Source: Nephromyces sp. MM_2019
Taxonomy: Eukaryota > Apicomplexa > Aconoidasida > Nephromycida
Reading direction: 5' to 3'
DNA: 52,735 nt
Assembly (NCBI GenBank): GCA_015657535.1
Contig: JADHZB010000519.1
Span: 1-52,735 of the forward strand
The notes under the pieces are model-generated. The model searched no databases. It worked only from the letters and a program-made list of their open reading frames with translations, and was not told where the DNA came from. Below are positions 35,027 to 47,976 of the stretch, piece after piece. The number at the start of each line of letters is the position of its first letter. Positions within the stretch are counted from its first letter, which is position 1. A program made the translations under genes and the position numbers.

Positions 35027-37474
35027 TTTTGTGTAATTGGTTAGAGCTGAGCTATATTATAAAAAAATTAGGAGGTATTAATTAACCTATCAAAGGTATT
35101 ATTATTTTAAATATATAAAGTAATTATCTCATTAAGTGTAGTTGGTAAAATTTGTCATGAAAGAAAGTCGAGGTTATGATTTACTTGTGTTGGTGTAAGA
35201 GGCTTTTGTAGTTATTTCCTAAAGCAAAATGTATGGTTGAAAGAGAAAAAAAATTAGGAGCTTTGTGCACGATAATATTTCTTATTATCATCTGAAATAA
35301 AATTGTTATGAAAATTAAAAAGGAGGAAGTGATGTATAAAACAAGAATCAGTTCGATAAAACGTATATACGGCAGAGATAATATGGAAAGACTGATAACA
35401 CATTACAACGTCTAGGACTGATTTTATTACTATAACCCAGCTATTTCAAAACAAAAAGTTATATATATGTTTAGTATAATAATACACTAAGCATTGTAAT
35501 TATGAGTGTGTGACTTAGCTCCCATTATTAAGCGCTTTTTCACCATGCTATTAGCTCGATTATAAAGCAGTAACTGGGAAAAGTAAATTTAGGTTCGATA
35601 ACAAATTTAACTCATTAAGTTTAAAAAGTGATAATAGTAAAAAAAGCTTTATAAAATGTAATTTCCTTCTGATCACATTTTTAAAAAGGATTTTCGGAAA
35701 AGTAGGTAGGTACCTTGATCGTTTTGTCGAAATGTCTATATATAAACACCTATTTATTGCATTTAAATAACCGGATCTGAATGGTGATCCATTAATCAAT
35801 TTGCAAAACCTTGTAAAAAAATTAATTGAACAGAGTCGAAGGAAGCTCAATTTCAAGTATATTACCAAACTTGAGCACTTTTATAACTACACAAATTTCA
35901 TTTCACCGCAACACACGCTTTTCTAGACTTGATCTATATAAATACACCAAGGACTTGTATATAGATTTGTTTACACTGCAACTGATGATTGTATTTGAGT
36001 AATTTCCAACATCTCAAAGAATTGGCAAAGTGACAATGAATATCAACTCTTGTCTGTAACACGTAATCACAGTTACACGGCGTCATCCTCATATCTAGAC
36101 TTCTTTGAAGCATATAATCATAAGCACAACTCTCTGTATCATGTTATCATATCTACAGAATTCTCTCAATCAGTAAACGATTGGAAACGCTCATAATAAT
36201 AAAATATGCTAAATTTCCATTTAATATAATTTATAATTAAAATCATAACTAGTAGATATCTACATACTATGAAAGAAATTAATATAACTGCAGTAATACT
36301 TCTACCTAGCCTACTCCTAGAGAGTTTAAACTAAATTCTAGTTCAATATAGTTAACTACCATACACTTAAAGAGTTTTGACTGTGTTCAAATCTGATTTA
36401 ATTACGCTTATCTCTATTGCTATAAATTGGGACTATTTGCTGAGGTAATTAGTAACAGAGAGTAGCTAAACTCGACAGCTGTATTGGATGTAATAATATC
36501 ACATCTTATTGATTAATGACAATAATCTCCTATTATGTGTAAAATCATTTTCCCGAGAGTAATTAATTACTCCTTAGGGTTAGCTTATAATGAATAAACA
36601 AACATAAAGTATCAGTTTTCATGAAAATGTTTGCATTTATAATACAAAAAATTTATTTCAGGAAATCGAGATTTTTCTTTATCTTAGTTATAAATTTAGC
36701 TATTTATTGGCACATTTACGTTAGAATTTTAATTAACTAATCCAAACACACACATTGTTTTGCTAAACTTGGGACTATAACCTTCAACTTGGGTAGTTAT
36801 AATTTCTGACGTTCCAACGCATCGAGTCAATGAAAAATAGCCAGGGTTAAGATAATTATTTATTCAAGTTATTAATCAGGCCTGATTAATGTCTTACTGT
36901 TTTAACTATAAGTACTCCATGAGTCGCTACAATTCACATGCTTGAAATTTCAAGTTTTTACACTAATTACACCCTCGGAACGTTTTTTACAGAATTATGG
37001 CTCTCAGTACTTCAAATTATTCAACATGCTTTGCTAGACTCTATAGAGTCTAATATCTAAGTGAAATTTGGAATTTTATATTTATTATGCTAATAGACCA
37101 ATTTCACTGTTTATTAATTAAATAACACAATCTCTCACTTGGTTTAAAGAAAACAAAAATTGAGCATGTATTGTTTCATAGTACATTGACTCTAACTTAG
37201 GCAGCAAATAAATATACATTGCTAGACAGTCATAAGCTAAATTTAGTCCCAGTTTTTTTTATACATAGTGATATAGGCAAAACCTATTATAAATTGAGCT
37301 TGTAAGTAGCTCGGGTAAGCTGTACACAACATTTATGTTCATAGGCAAAACTTTCAAATTATAAAAGTAAGTACTGGCATACCATCATACAGTACCCAAA
37401 TAAAAAGGCTTAGTAATTAGAGCCAATCTCTCTCTCATTTTGAAGTTGACCTTATCAAACCAGTGTTAAGCATT
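35027..37474. other. Divergent spacer between LysRS and BUB3
   Basis: Plain AT-rich 2.4 kb with hardly any TG/CA repeats. A 102-codon frame at 35560-35868 (-) is Leu/Phe/Lys/Asn-rich with no recognisable motif. About one such frame is expected by chance in a window of this composition, so I do not call it. Confidence 0.65.
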
Positions 37475-39673
37475 ATGTCCAGTGAAGTCCTTCAACCTCC
37501 CTCCGACTGGATTACGGGCATAACCTATTCTCCATCCACTAGCAAGGGCTTACTGGCAGCTTCATCTTGGGATAAAGTCAGTTTCAATGCATTTAGAACT
37601 GTAATATAAACAGTACTCCTAACAAAACAATCCCTAGAGGAATGCCTTTTGTCTTACAGTTTACCCTAATAATAAGATCACTTGTCCCAATTATAATCAT
37701 CAATACCTGAATACTATAACTCAAACTAATTTTAATCAAAATTCATAATTCTTTGTTTCAGAAATTAAGACTTTATGACACCTACTCAAACACTTTATTG
37801 GCTTCCGTAGAATCATCTCGGCCCATACTTGATTGTACATTCTGTGGTGATGACTCAAAGGTATTAATTGGTGGTTTAGATGAACAAGTAAGCTTATATG
37901 ACATCCAGAAAAATGCATTGCTACCAATTGGAAAGCACAAAGCCCCTGTTAAAGCCGTACGATATCATGGGTCTTCTAGTAAGCTATCTACCTATCATCC
38001 AGCACTATATATTATAATAAATTATTATTCATAACACCTAGTAGTACTCATAAAATTTCCTATAAGAGGATTTGGAGATCTTTCTGTTTCGATCTATCAA
38101 TTGTCCATTCTTTAGAATAATTTTCTAAACTTCAGATATGATAATGCAATCAATTTATTAATCAAACTTAGATACACAGCATTTTAATGCAGACATTACT
38201 AATTCAATAAAAAATTTTCAGGGCTGATATTTTCTGGGAGTTGGGATAAAACTATTCAAGTATGGGATTATCGAACAAATTCACAAGTTGCCAGGATGAA
38301 TCTCGAAGGCAGTTGCCATGGGATGGATACCTCATCAAAATACCTTACCGCCATCGACTCCTTGAAGAAAGTAAGATGTCCACTAACTAATTTATCTTAT
38401 TAGCTTTAATTATTTTTTGAGATAAGGATTAGCTTGATAAGTTTCGAGTAATAAAATCCGCTTAAAATTTATTTTATAGGTTTATATTTTCAACTTGGAA
38501 AAATCCTTTGATCAATTCGAATGCAGAGAGTAATAAAATGATTATATAAAATTGCACTATTCCAAAGCTAATTATTTTATATTCTCTATTTTTAGTGAAG
38601 TCTTGAAATACCAAATGCGGTGCGTAAGATGTTTTCCTGACAATCAAGGTGAATTACACTCCAGGCATAATGATATAATAATTATATTGCAACCATCCAA
38701 TATTTTTAATATACACATATATATATGCCTTTAATCTCAGGCTTTGCTGTATGTAGCATAGAAGGAAGAGTAGCATGGGAATATTTTGATCGGGTAAACT
38801 TTAAGATTTGAAAATATATATTTTGTGAATTACTTCCTCCTAACAATTTTCGTGTAGTCCCCTGAAGCACAAGAAAAGAAATTCTCCTTTAAATGTCATA
38901 GAGTTAAAGGTAAACAAGAACATTATAATATATATGCGTGCTTAATGATTAATTATTACAATTGGATCATTCAGTTCATGAAACCGATACATTCAGTAAT
39001 ATAATGCATGAGCTTTTATTATTTAATTTTATTCTGAATATTGGTGGGGCTAATTTTAACCCTCTAAATCAATAAAAGCTTATTTGAATAATAACTATTG
39101 TTTTCTATATTATATTTTGGTAATCAGATGCAGATGGGATTGAAGTAGCTTATCCAGTGAATGCTCTTGCTTTCCACCCACAGTAAGGAAAAGCTTAGAT
39201 ATCTATCAGAAATTTGAAAATTTTACTTTTGGTTCTATAAATAACTACGACATAATCAATTATTGTATATCATTATAACTCTAGCTCCTGTTTCAGATTG
39301 AAAATGGTACTTTCAGACAATTAAATGATTTATTTCTATATTTTGTTTTCCTCTCAGTTATGGTACATTTGTAACTGGTGGTTCCGATGGCGGGTTTTCC
39401 GTTTGGGATGGATTAAATCGAAGAAGATTATGGAGGCTACCACCCTTCAAGACTAGGTAAGCTAATTGACAATCTGAATAATTATAAATATACAAAACAT
39501 TGAAACATCCTAATTTTCTTAGTGTTTCTGGAGCATGTTTTAACCCAGCTGGGGATCAATTAGCTATTGCAACTTCACCCGACACAGAAGCAGCATCTAC
39601 TCAACCACCACAAATTATTTTTCGTTCGATCAAGGAGGATGACGTCAAACCTAAAGCCAAGGGTGAAAATTGA
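37475..39673 (+). CDS. BUB3: BUB3 mitotic checkpoint WD40 protein, 10 exons
   Basis: Exons: 37475-37576, 37762-37978, 38222-38370, 38480-38529, 38596-38648, 38741-38793, 38858-38909, 39128-39182, 39358-39456, 39523-39673. The sum is 981 bases, 326 residues, the family length. BUB3 is a seven-bladed propeller that brings BUB1/BUBR1-type proteins to phosphorylated KNL1 MELT motifs. WD blades include 'KLRLYDTYSNTLLASVES', 'LIGGLDEQVSLYD', 'FSGSWDKTIQVWDYRT', 'FVTGGSDGGFSVWDGLNRRR' and 'GDQLAIATSP'. The BUB3-specific stretch 'LKYQMRCVRCFPDNQGFAV' then 'SIEGRVAWEYFD' and 'KKFSFKCHRVK' separates it from RAE1. Exon 4 ends at GA with donor gtaataaa; reading on would hit a stop. The end 'KEDDVKPKAKGEN' also matches BUB3. 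Confidence 0.95.
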
Positions 39674-40764
39674 ATATAAGTACAGTATATTTGAGTGGGT
39701 TGAAAAGGTTCGATTAGCTTTAGGAATGATGAAGTTTTTTTATAGCTAAGAGTGATACACGCTCGCAATTTTCATTATCACTTAAATGATTATTTTTTCT
39801 TCTTTTTCAAATTGTTGATAAAAAATAAATTATATAATCAAATTTAATGCTTTTAATTAAAATAATCAAAGCTTAACCACACTCCCCTTTCAGTTTTTTG
39901 ATTATATATATTTCTCTTAATCACACAAACTTTACACATTTTGAATAGGATACTGTGAAATCTAAGTTTTTTAAACACAAATTGATCATATAAGAAATAC
40001 TATCAATCTATTATCTATAATAGCCAAAATTTTAGTCAAGAATGAAATTTTAACAGTTTTATATTCTTGAAGTTATCTAGTTATAATCCTCAAAGATTTA
40101 ATCTAATTGTAATTTCTAAACATCTATTAAGGATATATTGAAGCTAAATAGTGATTAATAATGACAAATATTATAGAATTGTGATTTAAAATGAATACCG
40201 AGTATAGTTGAGTCATAAAATAAAGTTTCAGTTCAAACAAAATAATTAATTGAGATTTTAGTAGCAACAATACTCAGCTTTGCGAGATGTGATTAAAAGT
40301 ATTTATTTATTTCGATATTTTGAAATGATTTGAACATGCATGTACTTTCTTTGAAATTTAAATGTATTTGAAAGGAGTGGAATAATTGGTATTAGGAAGT
40401 AAATTCCCTAAAGTTCTTCAATTATTAGGTAATTAATTGCAAGTTTAGTTCCCTTTGGTGTGATTAATTTTTAATCAATAGTACTAGATAGTATCCAATA
40501 AAGATGTGGATATGTCCTTTCGTTAAATAAAATTGGGCAAAGTTTTAAGCTGTTCATTATCTAGGGTTATAGTAATTCCTAATTGTTTTTGTAAAGAGGC
40601 CAATTGTTCGGGTGCTGAAATTGAGAATTAAAAAGTACAAGAGCATTCGTTTCTGTGAGAAAATCAGAGTATAAATAATTTGAAGATTCTAAATTAAATT
40701 AAGTATTTAAAATAACATTTTCACAGATAGCTAGCTATAGGAGTATTTGGGATAACTAGTAAAA
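39674..40764. other. Convergent spacer between BUB3 and the GAR-like gene
   Basis: The shortest spacer in the window (1.1 kb), plain AT-rich, between two 3' ends. No gene or repeat of note is seen. Confidence 0.7.
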
Positions 40765-43700
40765 TTATGTTTTTATAGCTAAAGTATTATGTTCTCTTGA
40801 CGTGTAAATCTTACTGCTATTATAGACTTTGATTGGTAAATGAGATTTCGAAGTTGTTTCAGTTGATAAATACGATTCATTGTTTTCAAATTGAGTAGGA
40901 AAATAATATCTTCGGCTTTTGACCCAGGAGTATTTGTCTTGATTTTTGAAGGTTGGAAGTTCTGTGTGGGCTGTTGGTTTAGTTGAGAATGGTTTGATCG
41001 GAAGTTTGGGGATCGGTTGTTTCGTAGCTGGGTAAAGATAAATAAAACAGGTATTAAGTTTTCTTGTCAATATATAAAGTAAAAAGGATTCATAAAGGTC
41101 AGTTAGATATGGTAATAATACAAATTGATCAATATATAAGTTTGTTGAAATAGTGTTAAACTCGTTCTAACATGTTCTCTTTTCATTAAAGTACTCTTTG
41201 GCTAACTGCTGTTCTTCATCGCTTAGTCTTTTACCAAGATGCTCTGCCAATGTTAAGCTTACTATGGCCTTTGGGGTAGAAGTAGGATCACTTGGAAAGT
41301 TCAAGTGTTCATTTTCGGGATTGTTTGAACTGAGTTGTGGATCTAGGTAAATTGTTTTGAGGATATTGTTGATAGAGGTTGAGTTATCAGGTGTCGAAGG
41401 GGGTTCATAGTAATCAGTGGGTGTGTCAGATTCCATATAAATAATATCATCATCTATCGATTTTTCGTCTAATTCGATTGTATCATCGTCTTCGATTATA
41501 AAACTTCTTTTAACACTGCTTTCTAGTTCATTTTTCATAATATTTAGGTATTCCGATTCGGGATTCTAAAAGGAATAATTCAATATTTATATATAAATTT
41601 AGTCAACACAGTGTTAGCAATTGACTTGTATTAAGAAAAGTTGAATTATTATTGAGACTGATCTAAGTCTAAAAGTGTACATACACAAATTATATTACTT
41701 GAAAATTTATATATAAAGTTATAACTAGTAAATGGATATATAAATGTATATACATTGCTACATAAAATTGTGCTATGTGTTGTATATAAATCATCAAAAT
41801 ATGAAATGATTCAATAATAAATTCGAGCAGATCTAGTGAAGGTGATTATGTGTGTAAAGAAGTATATAATTTAATACCTCGAACTTGGCAAGGAAATCAA
41901 AAATGGTATAATGCTCTTTATTTATTCTAACTAAAATATCCATTTCAGAAGAAGTGTAAACCTCAACTAAATTATGACCATAAAGATAAGTTCCTGGTCC
42001 AATGTAGATAAAAGGTACTTTATTTTTCCTAAAAATGTATAATATAACTTCAAATTAATTCTTTTATGCATTGAAATCATAAAAGGATTTACCTATCATT
42101 TAGGAAATATGCTAATTTCTCATCTAATGGATCACCCTTCACTGGGTAATGTATTGAACCCGAGAGTGAAACATTTTCATATAGTAATTGAAATAACTCA
42201 GGCCTATAAAACTCTCTGAAAGTAATAAAATATATGTATTTAAAGGTTATATATAAAATAATATATATATATATCCAAGTGACCCTGAGAGTCCCTAAGT
42301 GGATTTAAAATTGATTCTAAACGTAACACGACAAAGATTAATGGAAATTAATTTATAAATAATTACATAGGAGTATGATGGCTATCAGGGTGTTCAACTA
42401 AGTGTGTATAAAGTTCATCAGTTTCATCTGAATTTTCTATGTGGAGTGAGATTTGTTGGATATATTCCTTATAATCTTCAATCTGGGTCTGAAATATAAA
42501 AACGCTATTCTAAATCATCTGAGATTTTCTTTATACTTGATGTTTATATTGGATATAAATTAAATATTTTCACTTGATTCTTACGTTGAGTGTGTCTGCC
42601 TGGGTTTCTTTATACTGAATATATCTGTGCATAAGGTCTATGTCAGTGTGAAATTCATCTTTTGGTGTCTAAATCAAATAAGAATGTGTATACAACAAAT
42701 AGTTGGAAATAAATTTTGTGAAAAGTAATATGAAATAAGCTTGTGGAAAATTATTATAAAATCACATCAAATTTACAAAATGCTTACCTCTGTTCGGAAA
42801 TTGCTTTCTTCATTAGTACTTTGTAGTTGAGTAATGTGATCAATCTAATTTCAGCAAAATAAAATGTAATTAGAAAGGTGGGTGGAGAATGCAGGAAATA
42901 AGTTATGCATGCATTATATGTGAGAGAGTTGAATGTGTTATTTATCACTAAAATTAATGAAAGGATTCAATTTGAAGATTATTTCTGAGTCAATTTGATT
43001 CAAAAATATGCTTTAATTAGTAAAGATATGTTAATTGTAGCTTACCTGACGTCTTAGTAATCTAGATATGGATATAGAAAATAAAATTTGTTTATTTAGC
43101 TCAATATTAGAAGCTATAAGAGATTTAAGTTCATCTTCAAGTTGCTGGGAAATGGGCGATAAGCAGTTTAAAAAGATTAAAACACCATCAATGTAAGGAG
43201 GTTTTTTGAATTTAAATGAACCTTTAAAGTGCGAAAAAAAATCTTTTATGAGGGATAGTCAAATTTACCAAATCAAATAATTGGGTGTATAGATATATAT
43301 AAATATTAAAGTCAAAATCAATTATAAGTTATTTTACCTTTTGAGATTCAATCAGCGCTTTATAAGTTAATTCGTCCAAGATAGAATCTGTTACATAATC
43401 TTTATAAATAAAAAATCAAAAGAGTTAATAGTTAGAAAAAAATTTGATCTGATTATAAAATTTTATATACCTTTTTGCTGTAATCTATTGAGTGCTTGTT
43501 TTGCAATGGTTTGCCATCTAAGGCGGTTCAGTCTTTCACTGACGAGCTAAAATCAAATTGTTAAAAGATTACTTAATTTCAATGATTTGGAAATTTGTAA
43601 AGAATGGATCACTCATGAAAAAATACACAATTATAAAAAAGAGAAAATATACAATTATAAAAAAGTGAATTTTTTAAATCCTTATAGGTTATATAGCATG

Positions 43701-44014
43701 TTATTCAAAAATAAAATTACAATAAATTTAAGTTTTAAAAATCATAGAGTACTGTCTATAATGTAGTTAAAATATAAAATTGCTTGCCTACTTTTGCAAC
43801 AGTTGAAATATGAGTTCATCAAAACAGAAATATCAAAAAGTAAACCATTGTTCACATGTAGTGCCAATTAGATGTAAAGTAAATAATTTAAGTTTACCTC
43901 AGATTTGTATAGGTTTGCTTCGGATAGGTATTTAAGTATGAAATCCCATACATATTTAGAAGCAGTTTCATTTAGTAGAGAGTCCAATTGGCTAAGAAAT
44001 GTAGGGGTGAACAT
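40765..44014 (-). CDS. Coiled-coil protein with GAR-like domain, 11 exons
   Basis: Exons: 44014-43898, 43546-43471, 43399-43338, 43144-43046, 42844-42788, 42668-42585, 42488-42367, 42215-42093, 42028-41878, 41565-41172, 41027-40765. The sum is 1548 bases, 515 residues, with every junction in phase. A TAA lies just before the ATG. Residues 1-200 are helical and charged, likely coiled coil ('LVSERLNRLRWQTIAKQALN', 'QLEDELKSLIASNIELNKQI'). Residues about 232-297 ('DPLDEKLAYFLNDR', 'PFIYIGPGTYLYGHNLVEVY', 'ILVRINKEHYTIFDFLAKFE') follow the pattern of the Gas2-related (GAR) microtubule-binding module common in alveolate proteins: G-x-Y-x-(F/Y)-G, then L-x-V-R, then I-x-x-F. The usual VRVGGG is VRINKE here, so the domain is degenerate. 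An acidic Asp/Glu stretch (about 305-330) and a basic, Lys/Pro-rich tail complete it. Probable cytoskeletal role; the name is uncertain. Confidence 0.6.
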
Positions 44015-47000
44015 TTAGTAGAGTTGTTAAATCTTATGAAATTTTTACATGGAATGTAATGTAACACCTATGTACATTATTTCATTATTTCTTAATGAAA
44101 AAAATTGTGTGTACTTTGGAGCATTTTCAAGTGAAAAATTGTAATTGAGGTGTTCAATAAAATCACTAATTTAAAACTCTTGAAGTCTAAACTTAGCTTA
44201 TATATATATGAATCTGTTTTTATTGAATTGTAAATATATTTAATTTCATTTTGTATGTTAAACGCTTACAGCTCATTCCTAAAGGGTTCGGAGGTCATAT
44301 TGACATATGTTAGTCGTTCTCAATACAACGTAACTAAATATACGATAGGGTCTTGCTTATATACCTAAAATTTCAAATACGAAACTTTGTCTGTTAAGAA
44401 ATGTAAAATATTTGTCTTAATAAAAAAAGTAGAGCTTCATTTATCTGTAATATTGGAATATGATATTATGAATCTGTTGCCACGTAATGATAGTAAAATA
44501 AAAATTGTGAGTATTTTTATAAGGTTTGCTTTGAAGATTGTGCTCTAATATATTTGGATACGTAATTAATTTAATATAGAATAAATGAATGATAACTATT
44601 TGAAGATTTCCAAAAATTAAATTCCTAGAAAATGACTAAGTGGGGTGATGTTGCAATAATGTAAATATAAATGTATCTAAAGTGTTACTTTTAAATGAGA
44701 GATGTTAATAAAAGTATTTTCCAGCTATGAACAATGGTTTAAAGTTTGTGGAGTGTGATTTGAATGAAACAGACTTATTAGCACATATTAGTAGGTTTAA
44801 TAATACATTTATGTGGATTTCCAAGTTAAAAAGCATAGCTATTCATATATGGTACATAATATCATGATCCCTAAGTGTAGTATAAATGTTTAGTTTTGCA
44901 CAGTTTAGCATTGTTAAAATATGTTCGTTAAAAATTTATCCCAAACATTTCAATATAGCTTCTGATAACTTGTAGCTCGGTTTATGAGTGAGATAAACAT
45001 TATATTTATTGAAAATAATCTCACCAATTATAGATAAAATGAAAATCAAGCCTGAATAATTGGGATATAAAGGGTTTTTCATATGATAAGAATTATAATA
45101 ATAAGGTTAGAATAGGGTTCGCTTTATTCTTTCGAGCTTTGGAAAAGTTCAAGGTATAAGGTATATATAATTAAATTAGATATTTATAGCCTTTATAGTA
45201 AATTATGAATGTGTCTATATATATGGCTACAATATATAGGTGAAGTAAAAGTTTTAGTGTTTAATAGTGGGATTCGTTCTGGAAATAGGTTCAATATATT
45301 AATGTTGAAATATGGAGCTATAAAAAGGGAAGCGAAATTATCTTTTTGTTGATTATATTATACGCAAATTATTTTATATGTAAAGTTCAAATCAATCATT
45401 AGAAGGTTAGTGTTTTATATGTATGTTCATGTAATAAAAGTTAGGTTCCATTTTTAAAATCAATGATCAGTGAGTTTGGACTTTCTTATACAAAATTATT
45501 GTTGGTGTGAGATGTTAATATACTAATTTAAGCTAATTAAAATTGCAAAAAGAGCTAAACGCTGTATTGTGCATTTAGCACAATACTTAATTTATTAATT
45601 AAAAAAAACAGACTTTAGTTTTTGTATATGTGTTTAAGAAGAAACAGAAAAAATATTTGTCTAATTTAACACAAGGTGATATATAACTTCCCCCAAAAGC
45701 TTTATTCATTCAGTTATGTTCGTATTAACAATCTTCTAATACAAACTTAATGTAGTGTTAAAAAAGTTTTACGCAAAATTCTACTAACGATGTTGCACCT
45801 TTCCTGTACCTTAAAAGTTATCTTAATAGTATGTATATATATATCACGTTTTCTAATATGATAGCGAGTGAGGTAATTGTTGGCAATTTTTCTGGTTATG
45901 TTATTGAAAAAATTTCAAATCAACATTACATTTCGTCTATAAAATTATTTGTTATATATGTTTTGATTTATTAGAATCTATTATATGACTTGAGTTAGTT
46001 ATTAATAATAACTTGAGTATATCATTAATAGCCTGATTGAGTGGTTAACTATTCATATAGTTGTTTTTTGAATTTTGTGTTACATATAGCTTATTTATTT
46101 TAAACCTTACAAAATAGGTACTATTGACTTATAATTATTTTTCAAGTACGATGAGTTTCAAAAATTTTGAATTACTATCAAAATAAAAATAAATAGATAA
46201 AAGAATAAATGCTTTATAATCCAGTGTAAATAGACAGTAGCAACTTTTAGAGTTTGTATATTTAGAACACGAACAATAGTGTGAAAGTAGGCTTTTTTAG
46301 AGGGTATGTATGTGAAGATATCTTTAAATTTGAATTTACGAAAGTATTTATTTGACTTTCAGGTTATTATTTGTATAGGAGGTGTGAGGTATTTAGAGAC
46401 GATGTAAAAATTACCAGGAAGGTGTTGTAATTTTATAAATAAAAAGTTTAACTGTTTGCTTTTGATTTAAATTAAATTATGTGCCTTGATATAATGAGTT
46501 CTGGAAATTAATTAAAATTGCTTATAAAGCTTGTTTGAGAAGTTTGCAGATTTATAAGAACATTTAGACTCTTAAATACCTGATCTTATTTTGGCCTGGG
46601 AAAGTGAATTTATATATCGATTCACAAAACATTGCTCAAGGGCGTGAATGCTTGATTATGCAATAACAAATCTACTGGTTTTGCACAGGTTTTGTTACTT
46701 GTGAAGTGTAACAATCTATTTTAAAGATTTTCAAATTAATTCATGTATGCAAAAGATCTAAACCACTTAAAAACTAAGAAACTGCATTGAGACGCAAATT
46801 TAGAGCAGATAAAAACTTCACCTTCAATTTACAAATAATCTATAGATAATAATTTCCTTTGGTGAACTTTAACAACTGGAGAAAAAATAGTGAATGTCAT
46901 ATTGACTAATTCCAAGTACTCTCTTTGCAATCAGCCTCAATTCCCAAAAGGTATAACTATTCGACTGAATATATACAACTAAATAAAACATATTACCACA

Positions 47001-47360
47001 ATTTACTGATTAACTTTACATTCTTCCAAGTTGTTTATTATAGAAAGGCGTAGTACCCCCTCTTTTATATGTTTATTCTTCCAGACTATTAGAGAGTTGA
47101 ACTCCTTTCATTGTACTAGGAAACAACTAATCCCACCCCACATTTTTGCCCCATAATTGCTTTAAACTTTTTACTGTCTTGGTGAAAACAATTTCCTAAC
47201 CACTATATTTAAACCACTACACTTTACCCTCAATATTATCCAATCTATCAACTTTATAATTGCTCCTTAATCCTATGCATTCAAACTATTGACGCCTTAA
47301 GCAATATTGAAAATTTTGTCTGTCTGTCAAATTGAATAGTATTTATTTTCAATTAAAAAA
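44015..47360. other. Divergent spacer between the GAR-like gene and DAD1
   Basis: Plain AT-rich 3.3 kb. The last 260 bases before DAD1 are C-rich and G-poor on the sense strand, a weaker form of the leaders seen at PIG-F and Derlin. No frame of 60 or more codons lies here and no gene is seen. Confidence 0.7.
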
Positions 47361-47976
47361 ATGAAAAGGAATACACAACACAAAAAGAATACCTCCAAAC
47401 AACAGGCAAATGTCAACACCAATACCAAGGAAAATCAATTAAGCCTACGAGAAACCTTGGTTGAGAGCACAAAGCTCTTCATGACATTTTACATTAAGAA
47501 AACTGGCACAAAACTCAAGATCTTGGATTGCTTTTTAGTGTATTTATTATTTCTGATTGCATTTCAAGTCTCTTACGCTTTATTCGTATCTTTTAACCCA
47601 ATCAATGCTGCTCTGAGTGGAGTGCTGGCAACTTTAGGAAACTTTGTCCTCGCCATGGGTGTACGCTTTCAAGTAAGATACGCATAAAATTACGAAAATC
47701 AAATATTTAATGAGAAGTACTTGACTAACTACACTTTATATTATCTCGGAGCGTAGTTTTTTAAATTCTCGATACTTTTCGATTTTTATTAATTATCTTA
47801 AATTTGATATTTAGATCCAACCAAATACAATTGAATAATCTCACATAATCAATATTTTGTTTATGTTGCAGATGTGCTACCCAGACATCTTCAAATTAAC
47901 AACTGAAAGAATCATTGCCGACTATCTGATTTGCATTATGGTACTTTACTTAGGAGTTTTCAGCTACATTGGATAG
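47361..47976 (+). CDS. DAD1: DAD1/OST2 subunit of oligosaccharyltransferase, 2 exons
   Basis: Exons 47361-47672 and 47872-47976 join in phase 0 to give 138 residues. DAD1 is an essential small ER membrane subunit of the complex that transfers glycans to asparagine. 'LKILDCFLVYLLFLIAFQVS' is TM1, 'FNPINAALSGVLATLGNFVL' with 'AMGVRFQ' matches the conserved FNSFLSGxISxxGxFxLxxxLRxQ block, and 'LTTERIIADYLICIMVLYLG' with 'VFSYIG' matches the PERAFADFLFASxILHLxVxNFxG end. An N-terminal extension of about 25 residues rich in Lys, Asn, Gln and Thr precedes the family core (about 113 residues in animals). The in-frame continuation after 47672 stops quickly, so the intron is required. Confidence 0.92.

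Noticed and set aside
35560..35868. 102-codon minus-strand frame between LysRS and BUB3.
   Set aside because: Composition is AT-driven (Leu, Phe, Lys, Asn), with no motif or partner exon. Roughly one such frame is expected by chance in the window.
39690..39730. GGTTCGATTAG, similar to a tRNA B box.
   Set aside because: No A box at the right distance and no cloverleaf can be drawn; it lies just past the BUB3 stop.
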